Origin: UKL13-2 sp031414695
Lineage (GTDB): Bacteria; Pseudomonadota; Gammaproteobacteria; Burkholderiales; Usitatibacteraceae
NCBI GenBank assembly: GCA_031414695.1
Contig: JANNWG010000057.1
Span: 1-64,000 of the forward strand
Length of the DNA stretch: 64,000 bases
Direction: 5' to 3'
This document shows positions 27,176-42,100 of the stretch, one piece after another. The position numbers were made by a program, and so were the translations under genes. The notes beneath the pieces were generated by a model that was given only the letters and a program-made list of their open reading frames with translations, was not told where the DNA came from and searched no databases. How positions within the stretch are numbered: the stretch's first letter is position 1; each line of letters starts with the position of its first letter.

Positions 27176-30100
27176 ATGAAAGAGATGACAACAAAATTAG
27201 TTGGCCGCATACCAAAAAGTGTTGATGGCGTTTATTCTTTAGAAAAGACGCTCGCAAAGATAATTGTGACGCCATTTGTGCATATTATGAATTTCACCCG
27301 CACTACCGCCAGTAGTGGTGGCCAATCAACGTTAAATACATATGCAGCAACTAAGAACCGTAGCACGATAACAATACGTTCACTGATAGTCGGTATCGTC
27401 CTTGCTATAAGTGCATTGGTTTCGTTTGATGCGACGGCTCAAATCACACGGCCATTTACGGTTCGATATACAACCAATACAAACGGCGACATTAAGTTAA
27501 TTGGTAATACTGTGATGGCATGCAGCGCACTTCCATTGAGCGGAGCATGTGCGAATGCGGCGGCGGGTATACCTAACGCTCCTTTCCCAAATGAATTGTT
27601 GGATAACAACGATTGGATGATGACCAACATTGACGTTGATTCTGATCCCTCAACATTTAACTCATCGTCCGCGACGCTGTCAATGCCGTTCGGTTCAACC
27701 GTTCAATTTGCTGGCCTATATTGGTCGGCTACATCTGCCAGTAGCCAGCGCGGGCAGGTGCTTTTCAAAACGCCAACCTCGTTTGGCTATTCTGGAATTA
27801 GTGCCTCTACAATCGATTCTGCATCTGGTCAGGCTAGCAACTATTCAGCATTCGCAAACGTAACATCTGCCGTCATTGCAGCAGGCAATGGTGTGTATTC
27901 CGTTGCTAATGTGCAAACGATTCAAGATGTAAATAACTGGGGCGGTTGGGTGCTGGTTGTTGTATATCAGAACATGGCCGATACGATTAAAAACCTTGTC
28001 GTCTACGACGGCTATGGTTTAGTTAACAGCACAAATCCCGTAACAATCACGCCAACTGGTTTTCTAACGCCATTGAGTGGCCCGGTGATTAGTCGAGTTG
28101 GTGCCGCGGGATTTGACGGCGACTTGAGTAGAACAGGCGATCGGTTCTCTATTAATAGTACTTTTCTTGGCGATGCCTTAAACCCTAACAATAACTTCTT
28201 CAATGCATCTTTATCAGAAAATGGCGTGAGCATTCCCGGACGAAGTCCTAATTTCGTCAATAATTTTGGCGTCGATGTGGACCGTCTTAATGTGCCTTCT
28301 GGTGTGATTCCAAATGGTGCGACGTCCGCAGTATTGCAACTCTCCGCTCCTGGTGAAAACTATCACCCTAATGTGATTACGTTCGCCACAGACCTTTATG
28401 TCCCCATCATCGCCGCAAACGTAACTAAGACAGTGCTGGACGTGAATGGCGGAACCCTGTTAGCGGGTGATGTAATGCGTTGGACAATCGCAATGTCCAA
28501 TACCGGTTTTGACACAGGCACAAATTTAATCGTTAAGGACCCAATTCCTGTTGGTACGACATACGTTACGGGGAGTCTTCGAGTTGTAACTGGTGCAAAT
28601 GCTGGTGTTAAGACTGACGTTGCCGCTGATGATGTTGCTGAGTTTTCAAACGTACTAGCAACTTGCGCGCCTGTTGCCAATCCATGCGTTATTTTTCGGC
28701 TTGGTAATGGGGCAAATGGTACTACCGGTGGTAACTTGGCGTTTGGTCAAGCGACCTCTCTTACGTTTGATACATCGGTCAATCCAAGCTTGCCACCGGG
28801 CACGACAATTACCAACTCAGCTAGCATTTCATTTAGCGGGCAAACACTTGGAGCCACATTTACAACTGCAAGTGCCGCCGCGACTGGCGCAGTCCTAAGC
28901 CCGCCATTAATTGCTAAGTCCTTTTCCCCGCCTGTTGTTGTTGTAAATTCGCCATCAACACTGACAATTGTGCTTTCTAATCCGGCTACCAACACATCAG
29001 CACTAACAGGCGTATCGTTTACAGACACATATCCGGCAAATCTATTCAATACCTTAACGCCAGGTGCAAACATTGTTTGTACACCAGGCTCAACGCCGGG
29101 CGCACTAACGGGCGGTGTTGCTTCAGGTAATACTATTAATATGCCTGCGGCCGGCGGTGGTGCAACGATACTGCCGGGCGGTAGTTGCACAATTACGGTG
29201 CAGGTCACCGCAACTTCAGCGGGACCAAAGGTTAATACAACAAGTGTGGTTGCATCAACAAATGCTGGAAATGGAACGACGGCATCAGCAACACTTTTTG
29301 GTGGAAAAATTTCGATAACAAAATCTTTTTCCGCACCAATTATTGAAGTTGGCGGAGCTGCATCAACGATTACCTTTACGTTGACAAACGCGACGGGTAT
29401 AGCAACAACCGGAGTAGCATTCAGCGATACCTATCCGGGCGCATTACAAAATGATGCAACCGTAGGGACAAATACCTGCGGGGGTACGTTGACTGCGGCC
29501 AATGGTATGAATGTGTTATCTCTCAGCGGCGGCGCGATAGCAACAATTGGCGGTACATGTACGATCACAAAAACAGTTGTTGGTGTCGCGCCCGGCGGCC
29601 CATTTACAAACACAACTTCAGGTGTGACGCGAACGGGCGACGCTGTGCCCGGCAATATCGCCAGTGCGCCGTATACAGTAGTTGCAGCGCCGACCGTTGT
29701 CAAAACATTCTCGCCTAATCCAGTCAATATCAATGATGTTTCAACATTATCTATCGTATTGACTAACCCAAATACGACGACAACAGTAACGCGGATAGGC
29801 GCTGTTTTTCTTGATACCTACCCAGCAGGACTCGTCAATACACCAACGGCATTCGTTACATTGAATTGCACAGGCGGCTCAACTGCGAGCGTGACGGCGG
29901 GAACAGGTTTGGCGAGCGGCAGCACTATCGGGTTGTCTGATATGACATTAGCGCCGCTCGGTAGTTGTACAGTTACTAGCGTGGTGATACCAACGACTGC
30001 TGGCAATAAAATAAATCCTGCATTTACGGCTACCTTTGACAATGCGCCTGATCCAATCGTAGCCGCAGCAACGTTAACAGTTACATTGCTAACTGAGCCG

Positions 30101-33100
30101 ACAATTACAAAAACATTCTTAACGAACCCTATCCTAATTGGTGGTTCATCGGTAATGCGTATCCGCATTACCAACGTCAATGCCGGTGCTGCTATTACCA
30201 ACGTGTCGTTTACGGATAATTATCCAAGCGGACTTTTCAACACAGCCACGCCATCGGCAACAATTTCGAACATCATGGGAACGTGCACGAGTAGTATGAT
30301 AACGGCAGCTGCGAATGGCACATCGTTGGCGCTTTCCGGCCTCAATATTAGTGCGTCTGGCATTTGTCAAATTGACGTAAATGTGAGCGCGCCAGCCGCG
30401 GGAGGATATTTTAACGATACTGGTATCGTCACCGTCACCAATACGCCTCCGCAGATTGGCGCGACTGCCACATTGAATGTACTAGGACCACCAACTATTT
30501 CGAAGTCGTTCTTGCCAGCTACAATGCCTGCAGGCGGTACTTCAACGTTGACGGTCGTTATTTCAAATCCGGGCGGTAATCCGTTATCACTGACAAACGT
30601 GTCATTTTCTGACGTGTTCCCAGTTGCGCCAGGCGCAATGACACTTGCCTCGCCACTAACGACAACCAATGTTTGTACAGTTGGTAGCACAGTTGGTACA
30701 TTGCAAAATTCGTCAGGGGGAGCTTTGGCGGTTGGCGATGTTGGTATCCGCATCAACCCTGCTGCAGGCGCAACAATTCTTCCGGGGGGCAGTTGTACGA
30801 TCACAGCCGATGTAACTGCATCAGTGGTTGGCAACTACAATAACCTGACCAGCACAGTTGCTTCCAGCAATGGCGGCACGGGCACGACAGCTGCTGCAAC
30901 GTTGAGCATCGCAAAGTTAAGCATTTCAAAATCGTTTTCGCCGACTGTTGTAAATAATGGTGCGCCGTCAGTCGTTACCTTCACGATTTCAAATCCAACT
31001 GGTGCAACGCGCTCAGGGTTGAGTTTCTCAGATAACTTAGCGGCAGCGAACCTTGCGATGTCGAACGCTGTTGTTGGCGGTGATTGTACTGGCGTAGTCA
31101 GTAACGCTGCTATCGGGCAGACGAATTTCGTCGTAACGGCTGGAACGGTTCCATCCCCCGCGGGCTGTACGATTACAATTAACGTGTCGAGTAATATTGC
31201 CGGCACACGTAACAACCAAACCAGCGGCGCAAGTTATACAGGTGATGCAATCCCCGGTGCGCCGAGTAATATCGCAACACTTTTGATTCTTTCGTCGCCA
31301 ACGGTAACACAATCGTTTACACCGACGACTATTCCTGTATCAGGAACATCCGTGTTTACGATTTCGCTGGCGAACCCGAATGGTACAGATATGACAGGTG
31401 TTTCATTTGCAAACACTTACCCAATCAATTTGCGCAATGCCGTTGTCACTGGTGCTGCTACAACATGTACGGGGACGCCAGTTGTTACGGCTTCGGCAAA
31501 TGCGGTAAATCCCGGCACGCTATCACTCTCCGGGGCGACCATTCCTGCGAATAGTACCTGTACGGTTACTGTGAACGTGACCACGACAGTCGCAGGTATT
31601 TATACTAATACCTTCACAGCAGGCGCATTGACTACAAGTGCAGGCTCCAACGTAAATCCGGCCAGCGCAACATTATCTGTTTTGCTACCGCCAACCGTTG
31701 CCAAATCTTTTGGTCCGACGGGCGTTGCTGTAAACGCGAATTCGTTACTCACGATTACGCTTACCAATCCGAATCCGGCCATCATGACAGGGGTTGCATT
31801 TTCGGATACCTATCCGGCAGACCTTCGCAATGCGCTGGTGCCGAATGCCAGTACAACCTGCCCAACGGGTTCTGCGGTGGCTTCTCCGAACGGAACCAAT
31901 CCCGGAACATTGGTGTTTACGGGCGGCTCCATTGCGGCAAATTCTTCCTGTACCGTCACCGTTAACGTGACATCGGCAATTTCAAATAATTACACCAATA
32001 GCACGGGAACGATTAGTAGTACAAATGCAGGCAATAGCGTCAGTCCGGCTACGGCAATTTTGTCAGTTGGCGTACCAAGTATCTCGAAAGTGTTCAGTCC
32101 GAACCCGATTATTCTCGGGTCTACCAGCACGCTTAATTTTACGATTACCAACGGCAGCCCGATCACGATGACCGGTGTTGGCTTTACGGATAATTTTCCG
32201 ACCATGCCTGGCCTGATGGTTGTCGCCTCACCGGTTGTATCGACCAATACTTGCGGCGGCACTTTTGCACCGGTCGCATTGGCAGGATCAGTCGCGCTCT
32301 CGGGCGGCTCAGTTCCGGCAAATAGCACATGTACGTTATCAGTGCGGGTGTCAATGCCTTCTGCGGGTGTTTATGCCAACACCTCAGGTGCGGTTTCTGC
32401 AACCGGGCCACTCGTCGGTAATACCGCGTCGGCCAACTTAACAGTTAACGTTGCGTTGCCAGTTCTGACCAAGGCTTTTTCCTCAGCGACAATCGGTATC
32501 GGTCAGACCACTACATTAACCTTTACGATCAATAATTCAGCAACGGGTACGATCAATCAAACCGGACTTGGATTTACCGACACGCTCCCTGGCACTGGTG
32601 GGCTTACCGCGACTGCGGCGTCGCCACAATGCGGCGGTGGTACCGTCGCAATAACGAGCGGCAATATCATTACCATAACGGGTGCGGCGCTAAATGCGGG
32701 TACATCTTGCACCATCACGGCCACTGTGGCTGGTGTGAGCGCGGGAAGTTATATCAATGGCCCGACAAATGGCAGCATCACAGGGGTTACGTCTAATTTG
32801 ACAAACAGCGTGACGAATCAGGCGTTAGATGTTCGTCAAGCCAGTCTGACCAAAGCATTTGGTGCAGCAACGTTTCCAGAAGGTGGCGCTACAACAATTA
32901 TCTACACCATAAGTAACGGCGTCGGTAATCCAGCACAATCGGCAATTGGTTTCACTGAGACCCTGCCTGCAAGTTTACGTTTCAATTCAGCGAGTCAGAC
33001 GGTTACTTATGGCTCGGGTTGTAGCGGGCCTGCAACCGTAACGGCGTCAGGAGCGCCAAACTTAAACTCGTTTGCCCTCGTTGGCGTGGCAATGACTGCA

Positions 33101-36100
33101 GCAACAGCGACTTGTACGATAACCGTTACGGGCGTAACTAATTTGGTTGGTGTAAGTGGCGCTTGCCCTGCTGCGACACAGACCAATGATTTCACGAAAA
33201 TCACTGCGTTGAATAGATTGACGAATGCTGTTGCTGGCGGGCCATGCGTATCTATTGTTCCATTACCAACATTGACGAAGGCCTTTGGTGCACCGAGTAT
33301 TAATAACGGCTCTAACACAACGCTTGCGTTCACATTGACAAACGGTACAGGCAACCCAGTGCAATCTGCATTGGGCTTTACCGAGACGCTGCCTGCAAAT
33401 TTGCGCTTCAATGCAGCCAGCCAGGCTGTAACGTATGGCGCAGGTTGTAGCGGTCCAGCGACGATTACTGCTACAGGTTCGCCAAATCTAAATACATTTA
33501 ATATTGCCGGACTTGGCATGACAGTAGGTACCGCTACATGTACGGTGACCATAGCAGGTGTGACAAACGTCGTTGGTGTAACTGGTACTTGTCCGCTTCC
33601 TGCGCAAACGAATGATTCCACAAGAATTACCGGCTTGGCATTACTCGTTAATGGTGTAGGCACTGGTCCTTGTTTGACGGTATCTGCAATTCCAACATTG
33701 ACAAAGGCATTCGGTCTCGCAACTATTGACGACGGTGGGTCGACTTCGCTGGTATTCACGTTAACGAATGGTGCGGGCAATCCGGCGCAAGCCGGTATTG
33801 GTTTTACAGAGACCCTACCTGCAAGCTTGCGATTTAATGCCGCTTCACAATCTGTAACCTATGGTAGCGGCTGCGCGGGGCCTGCAACCGTTACTACAAC
33901 CGGCGCACCGAATTTAAATACATTCCCAATTGCGGGAATCTCGATGACTGCCGGTACGGTAAGTTGTCTTGTGACGGTGACAGGCGTGACAAACGTTGTG
34001 GGTGCAACGGGTACATGTCCGCTGGCTGCACGTACCAATGCATCTTCAGGCATTACCGCCCTTGCGCAATTACTGAATGGCGTTGGCGCAGGGCCGTGTT
34101 TGGCCGTTGCACCATTGCCTGTATTGACCAAGTCGTTTGGCGCCAATCCACAAACAATTGGTGTCGGTCAAACAGCAACACTGACCTTTACGATTAATAA
34201 TTCAGCAGCAGGCGCGGTTAACCGCACTGCATTGAATTTCACCGATACGTTGCCGGGCGGCGGGGTCAACCTGACAGCCGTAACAACGACCCCGCAGTGT
34301 GGTGTCGGTGCGGTTTCTGTTATGAGTGGAAATATCGTTACCGTAACAGGCGCATCATTAAATGCGGGTACAAATTGTACGATTACCGCGACGGTAACCG
34401 GCGTTATCGCAGGATCATACGTAAACGGTCCCGCGCAAATTGGCGGGCTTAGCGCTAATTTGACCAATGGCGTAACAAACCAAACACTCAATGTGACCCC
34501 GCCAGGGTTAACCAAAGCATTCGGCGCAGCCTCAATTGTTGATACCAACAGCACGACAATTGTTTACACTCTTACAAATGCCACAGGTAATCCGGTTCAA
34601 TCTGGTATTGGCTTTACTGAGACCTTACCGGCAAGCCTGCGTTTTGGCGCGGCGAGTCAAACAGTCACATATGGCGCAGGTTGTACGGGACCAGCAACAG
34701 TAACAGCCACCGGCACACCAAATTTGAATGCCTTTACCATTGCGGGCATTGGTATGAATGCCGGTACGCCAATTTGTACGGTGACAATTAGCGGTGTGAC
34801 AAACGTAACGGGGATAACGGGTATGTGTCCGCAAGTCGGACAAACAAATGATTCAACCAAGATTACTGGGTTGACTGTGCTTACTAATAATGTTGGTGCA
34901 GGCCCTTGTTTGACCATTTTGCCGGTGCCATTCCCGATTCTGACCAAAGCATTTACTGCAGGAACGATCGGTGTTGGGCAAACAACAACGCTAACGTTCA
35001 CCATCAATAACACGGCGGTTGGTACGATCAATCGTACGGGCTTGAACTTTACCGATACCTTGCCAGGTGTCGGCGGCATCACAGCGGTCACGACCACGCC
35101 ACAGTGCGGTGGTGGCACGGTTGTTGTAAGTGGCGTGAATAACAACGTCATCACTGTCACAGGTGCTGCAGTGAATGCAGCCATGAGCTGTACGATTACG
35201 GCGACCGTAACAGGCGTTACAGCAACCGTCTATGTTAATGGCTCCACAAACATAACTGCCGTCTCGGCAAATTTGACAAACAGCGTGATCGATCAAACGC
35301 TAAACGTCCGTCAAGCGAGCGTGACCAAAGCGTTTGGTGCCGCCTCTATTGTTGACGGGGGCACGACGACTTTGGTGTTCACCTTGGCTAACGGCGCAGG
35401 TAATCCATTGCAATCAGGCATTGGCTTTACAGAGACTCTGCCAGCAAGCCTGCGCTTTGGCGCCGCAATGCAAGCCGCGACCTATGCAGGCGGTTGTACG
35501 GGGCCAGCAACAGTGACGGCCTCAGGCACGCCTAATTTGAATGCCTTTACCATTGCAGGTATTGGTATGAACGCAGGAACAGCAACCTGCACGGTAACAA
35601 TCGCTGGCGTAACGAACGTAACGGGCGCGACGGGGACTTGTTCGCAAGTCGCGCAAACAAATGACTCAACAAAAGTCACTTTGCCGATCCGCTTGACTAA
35701 TAATCTTGGCGCTGGACCGTGTTTAACCATCAATACAACAGCCCAACCGCTATTGACCAAATCATTTGGTGCGAATCCGCAGACCATTGGTATTGGCCAA
35801 ACAACCACACTTACGTTTACGTTGAATAACAACGTTGTTGGAGCGATTAATCGGACTGGTATGGGATTTGTTGATACCCTACCGGTCGGCTTAACGGCAA
35901 CAACGACCTCGCCACAATGTGGCGGTACAGTGGCGATTAGCGGGGTGAATAACAATATCATCACCGTTACAGGTGCGACACTTAATGCGGGTTTAAGTTG
36001 CACAATCACAGCAACAATTACGGGGGCTACAGCTGGAAGCTATATCAATGGTGCGGCTAATATTTCGTCCCTGCTGGTACTTAGTAATAGCCTGACCAAC

Positions 36101-39100
36101 CAAACGCTCAATGTCATCCAGCCCAATTTGACCAAGGCGTTTGGGGCAGCAACAATTCCGGATACAGGTGCAACAACTGTCGTTTATACCTTTACCAATA
36201 GTGGAACCAATCCTGCACAATCAGGCATAGGCTTTACTGAGACCCTACCAGCAAGCCTAAGATTTTCTGCAGCCGCACCAACGGTAGCCTATTCGACAGG
36301 TTGTAGTGGCCCGGCTACAGTAACAGCAACAGGCTCGCCGCTGAATACGTTCCCGATTGCGGGCGTCGCGATGACCGCAGGAACGGCAAGTTGTACGGCG
36401 ACGATATCATCTGTCACCAATGTTGTGGGCGTAACAGGTGCTTGCCCATTAGCAGCGCAAACCAATGACTCAACAAAGATTACGTTGCCGGTAAGGCTCA
36501 CAAACGGCGTGGGCGCAGGACCATGCTTGGGCATTGTGCCATTGCCTATTTTGACCAAGGCCTTTGGGGCAGCCAGTATTGATAGTGGCGCAACAACAAC
36601 ACTTGTCTTTACATTAAACAATAGCGCGGGTGGTGCGCCAGTGCAAACACTGCTTGGCTTTACCGAAACATTGCCAGCCAACTTGCGTTTCACGGCGGCG
36701 AGTCAGGCGGTAACTTATAGCCCGGCCGGTTGTACCGGGCCAGCAACAATTACCGCGACTGGCACACCAAACTTAAATGCGTTCTCAATTGCTGGCATCG
36801 GTATTACTACAGGAACCACATCGTGTGCGGTAACGGTTGCTGGCGTGACGAACGTTGCGAATACATCAGGAGCATGCCCGGCCGCAGCCCAAACGAACGA
36901 CGGCACAAGAATCACAGCGCTGTCACGTTTAACCAACAGCGTTGGTGCTGGACCGTGTCTCGTCGTACAACCATTCCCCGTTCTAACGAAATCATTTGGC
37001 GCGAATCCACAAACAATCGGTGTTGGGCAAACGGCAACACTGACCTTTACCATTAACAATGCCGCCTCGGCCACTGTCAATCGCACTGCGTTAGGGTTTA
37101 CGGACACATTGCCCGGCACAGGCGGCATTACTGCGGTGACGACAACACCTCAGTGCGGTGGCGGAACGGTGACCGTATCAGGCGTAAACAACAACGTCAT
37201 CACCGTTGCCAATTCAGCCGTCAATGCAGGAATGAGTTGTACGATTACCGCAACCGTTACCGGTGTGACAGCGAATAGTTACACGAACAATACGGCGAGT
37301 ATCACTGGAGTAACCGCAAATTTAACCAATGGCGTCGTCTCTGAGGTATTAAATGTACGCCAAGCTGCATTAACAAAGTTATTTGGTGCTTTATCGATCG
37401 ACGATGGCGGAAGCACGACATTGGTTTATACGCTTACCAATGGCACGGGTAATCCAACGCAAACGGGGATTGGCTTTACCGAGGCCCTGCCAACGGGGCT
37501 GCAGTTTAATGCAGCCAGTCAAACTGTCGCCTATAGCGCAGGTTGTATGGGGCCTGCTACCGTTACAGTAACAGGCGCACCACTGAGCACATTTAGCATT
37601 GCAGGTATATCCATGCCTGCTGTTGCCAGCTGTACAGTCACCGTCACGGGAGTTACGAATGCAACGGGGGTAACAGGTACGTGCCCGAATGCAACCCGTA
37701 CCAATGACAGCACCCGGATATCTGCTTTAGTACGATTGACAAATAATGTCGGCACAGGCCCATGTTTGGCGATTGCGCCAGAGCCGATTTTGACCAAATC
37801 CTTCGGTACAAATCCACAAAATATTGGTCTTGGACAATCGGCAACGCTAACCTTTACCATCAATAATTCCGCAGCAAATACGATTCTGCGCAGCGGTATT
37901 GGCTTTGTCGATACGTTGACTGGCGCAGGTGGTATTACAGCCACAGTCGCAACACCTCAATGCGGTGGCGGCACTGTTACCGTTAGCGGTGTTAATAACA
38001 ACATCATCACCGTCAGTGGTGCATCAGTGGCTGCTGGGACAAGTTGCACGATTACGGCAACAGTGACTGGCAATACGCTTGGCGCTTATGTGAACGGGCC
38101 TGCTGAAATTAGCGGACTGACGGCGAATATAAATAGCGCGATTGTTAACCAAACACTGAATGTCGTACAACCAGCGCTCACAAAAGTCTTCGGCGCAATG
38201 TCCATTGTCGATACCTTATCAACCACACTCGTCTACACGTTGACAAATGGTACCGGCAATCCGCTTCAATCAGGGATTGGGTTTACCGAATTACTTCCTA
38301 CACGTTTACGTTTCAATGCAGCTTCACAAACGGTAACCTATAGCAGTGGCTGTACTGGGCCAGCGACAATTACCGCGACTGGCGCGCCAGACCTCAATAC
38401 TTTTGGCATTAGCGGGATTGGCATGTCAGCCGCGACGGCGAGCTGTACGGTAACAATATCCGGTGTGACGAATGTGGTTGGACAAACCGGAATGTGCCCA
38501 CAGGCAACGCAAACCAATGATTCAACGAGAATTACTGGTTTAGCGCGTCTGACAAATAGCGTTGGTGCTGGACCGTGTCTGACTATTTCTCCCGTACCGT
38601 TCCCCATTCTGACGAAATCGTTTGGGGCGAATCCGCAAACGATTGGTGTTGGACAAACGGCGACACTGACTTTTACAATTAATAACACTGCCGTTGGCAC
38701 GATCAATCGCACCGGACTTGGCTTCGTCGATACCTTACCGGGAGCAGGCGGTATTACGGCCGCAGTCAGCAGCCCACAGTGTGGCGGCGGTACAGTTACC
38801 GTTAGCGGTTTGAACAACAACGTCATCACCGTTGCAAATGCAGCTGTAAATGCAGGACTGAGTTGTACGGTTACGGCCACCATTACTGGTGTCACGGCAG
38901 CGGCATCAAATACTTATACCAATAGTAGTGCCAGCCTCTCTGGCGTGACAGCAAATCTGACTAATGGTGTAACGCCACAGGTGCTAGATGTGCGCCAAGC
39001 AGCACTGACAAAAGCGTTTGGTGCCGGGTCTATTGTGGACGGCAATGCAACGACGTTAGTGTTTACGCTCACCAATGGTACGGGTAATCCACTGCAATCA

Positions 39101-42100
39101 GGTATAGGTTTTACTGAAACGTTGCCTGCAAATCTACGCTTCAACGCTGCCAGCCAAACGGTTACCTACAGTAATACCTGTACAGGCCCGGCAAGCATAA
39201 CGGCAACCGGCACGCCAAATCTCAATGCCTTTACGATTGCGGGAATTAGTATGCCAGCGGGAATCGCGGCGTGTACCGTGACGGTCACCGGCGTGACGAA
39301 CCTAACAGGTGTAACCGGTAACTGTGCTGCTGTTGCACAAACGAATGACTCAACCAAGATTACCGGTTTGACGAGACTGACCAATAGCATTGGTGCGGGG
39401 CCATGTTTGGCGATTGCGCCAATACCACAGCCCGTATTGACGAAGTCGTTTGGTGCAAATCCTCAAACAATTGGTTCGGGCTTAACTACAACCTTGACAT
39501 TTACTATCAACAATACGGGTGTCGGCGCAATTAACCGAACTGGGCTTGCGTTTATTGACACACTGCCTGGCGCGGGCGGAATAACGGCAGTGGCAACGGC
39601 GCCAACTTGCAGCGAAACCGTTAACGTCACTGGCGGGGGGAATAATGTGATCAACGTAACAGGTGCGTCGGTAAATGCAGGCGCGACTTGTACAATCGCA
39701 GTCACCATTACGGGCGTAATCGCTGCAGGTTATACCAATGGTGCCGCCCAGATGAGTGGTGTTTCACCTGTGCTCACCAATAGTGTGACGAATCAAGTTC
39801 TAAACGTTCGACAAGCTGGATTAACGAAAGCGTTTGGTGCAGTAACCATCGATGATGGTGCAACCACGACCTTGATCTACACGTTGACGAACGGGACAGG
39901 AAACCCTGCACAGGCGGGATTAGGATTCACAGAAACGCTGCCGGGAAATCTACGGTTTAACAGTGCCTCGCCGAGTGTCACCTATGGCATGGGATGTAGC
40001 GGTCCGAACCCGGTAACAGCGACGGGTGGGCCGAATCTGAATACGTTTGTGATTACGGGGCTCGCAATGGCAGCCTCCACCGCTAGTTGTACGGTAACGG
40101 TCGCTGGCGTCACGAATCTTGTAGGCGTTACAGGCAACTGCCCACAACCACTGCAGACCAATGATTCAACGAAGGTAACAGCATTGCAGTGGCTTGCCAA
40201 TAATATTGGCGCGGGTCCTTGTTTGGCAGTTGCACCCGCACCAACTATTACCAAGGCCTTTGGTGCTGCATCAATTGATGATGGTGCAGCAACGACGCTG
40301 ATTTACACGATTACAAACAGTGCAGGTAACCCTGTTCAAACAGGTATGGCTTTCACAGAAACACTGCCAACCAACTTGCGATTTAACGCAGCAAGTCAAA
40401 GCGCCACTTACGCAGGTTGTACCGGCCCCGCATCGGTAACTACAAGTGGCTCGCCATTAAATGTGTTTTCGATTGCGGGTATTGGTATGGCTGCAGCGAC
40501 GCCAAGCTGTACAGTCACAATTTCGGGCGTGACAAACGTTGTTGGCATTACGGGGAGCTGTCCGTCTGCTGCACAAACTAATGACGCCTCCAAGCTCACG
40601 GGACTTGTGCGACTTGTTAATGGTCTCGGCGCTGGCCCATGTTTGACCATTGTGCCCCTGCCTGTACTCACTAAAGCATTTACCAGCAATACAATTGGTG
40701 TTGGTCAAACGACAACGCTTACGTTTAGTATTAACAACACGGCGGCGGGAACAGTCCTACGCAATGGATTGTCATTTACTGACACCCTTCCTGGAAGCGG
40801 CGGAATTACTGCGACGGCTTCAAGCCCGCAATGTGGCGGAACGGTCAGTGTTACGGGTGGAAATGTAATCGCCGTATCAGGTGCTACTGTTGCTGCAGGT
40901 ATGACATGTTTAGTGACGGCGACCGTAACAGGTGTGACGGCTGCAACCACAGGAACTTACACCAACGGCCCGCTAAATTCGAGCATCACTGGCGTATCAG
41001 CGAATTTGACGAATAGCGTCACCAACCAAGTCCTTGACGTGCGTCAAGCCAGTCTGATCAAAGCATTCGGCGTAAGTGCGATTGATGATGGCTTGACAAC
41101 AACGATCGTCTATACGCTGACAAACGGTGCTGGAAATCCTGCGCAATCTGGTATCGATTTTACTGAGACGCTACCATCTGGTCTGCGATTTAATGCGGCG
41201 AGTCAAACAGTAACGTATTCTTCAGGCTGTAGCGGGCCAGGAATGATTTCAGTAACGGGTAGCCCGCTCAACACATTTACGATCGCTGGACTAGCAATGT
41301 CTGCGGCAACGGTATCTTGTACGATAACGGTTAGTGGTTTGACAAATGCAGTAGGCTCGACCAATTCATGCCCCTCCGCGGTTCAGACCAATGACGCAAC
41401 CAGAATATCGGGGCTGGTACGCTTAACCAATAGCGTTGGGTCAGGGCCATGTCTAACTGTCGTACCAATCGCAACCATTACTAAGGCATTCGGCGCCGCT
41501 AGCATTATTGACAGCCAACCAACAACTCTGGTTTACACCATTACAAATGGCCCTGGTGATCCCTTGCAACTCGGAATGGGGTTTACCGAAACCTTACCAA
41601 CCGGTTTGCGATTTACATCTTCGACGTTGAACGTAACTTACTCATCTGGATGTACAGGACCTGCAACAGTATCGGCAACCGGTGGGCCGCCACTTAATAC
41701 ATTTACTATTGCGGGCATTAACCTTGGTGCTGAAAATAATATCTGTACTGTAACGGTTTCTAGCGTGACGAACGTAGCTGGATTGACAGGCGCATGTCCT
41801 GCGGTTAACCAGACGAACGATTCAAGTAAAGTGACCTCGCTGGTTCGATTGATAAATGGTCTAGGTGCAGGCCCTTGTTTAGGGATTGCGCCTTTGCCGA
41901 TATTAACCAAAGCATTTGGCACGACGGAAGTCGCCTTGAACGGCACGACCACATTGACCTTTAGCATTGCCAATACTGCTGCCGGTAATGTTGTACGTAA
42001 TGGATTAAGCTTTACAGACCTTTTGCAATCTGGCCTGCAGATTGCAAATCCCCCTACGCCAATAAGTTTGAATTGCGGCACACCGATCTTTAGTGCTGTC

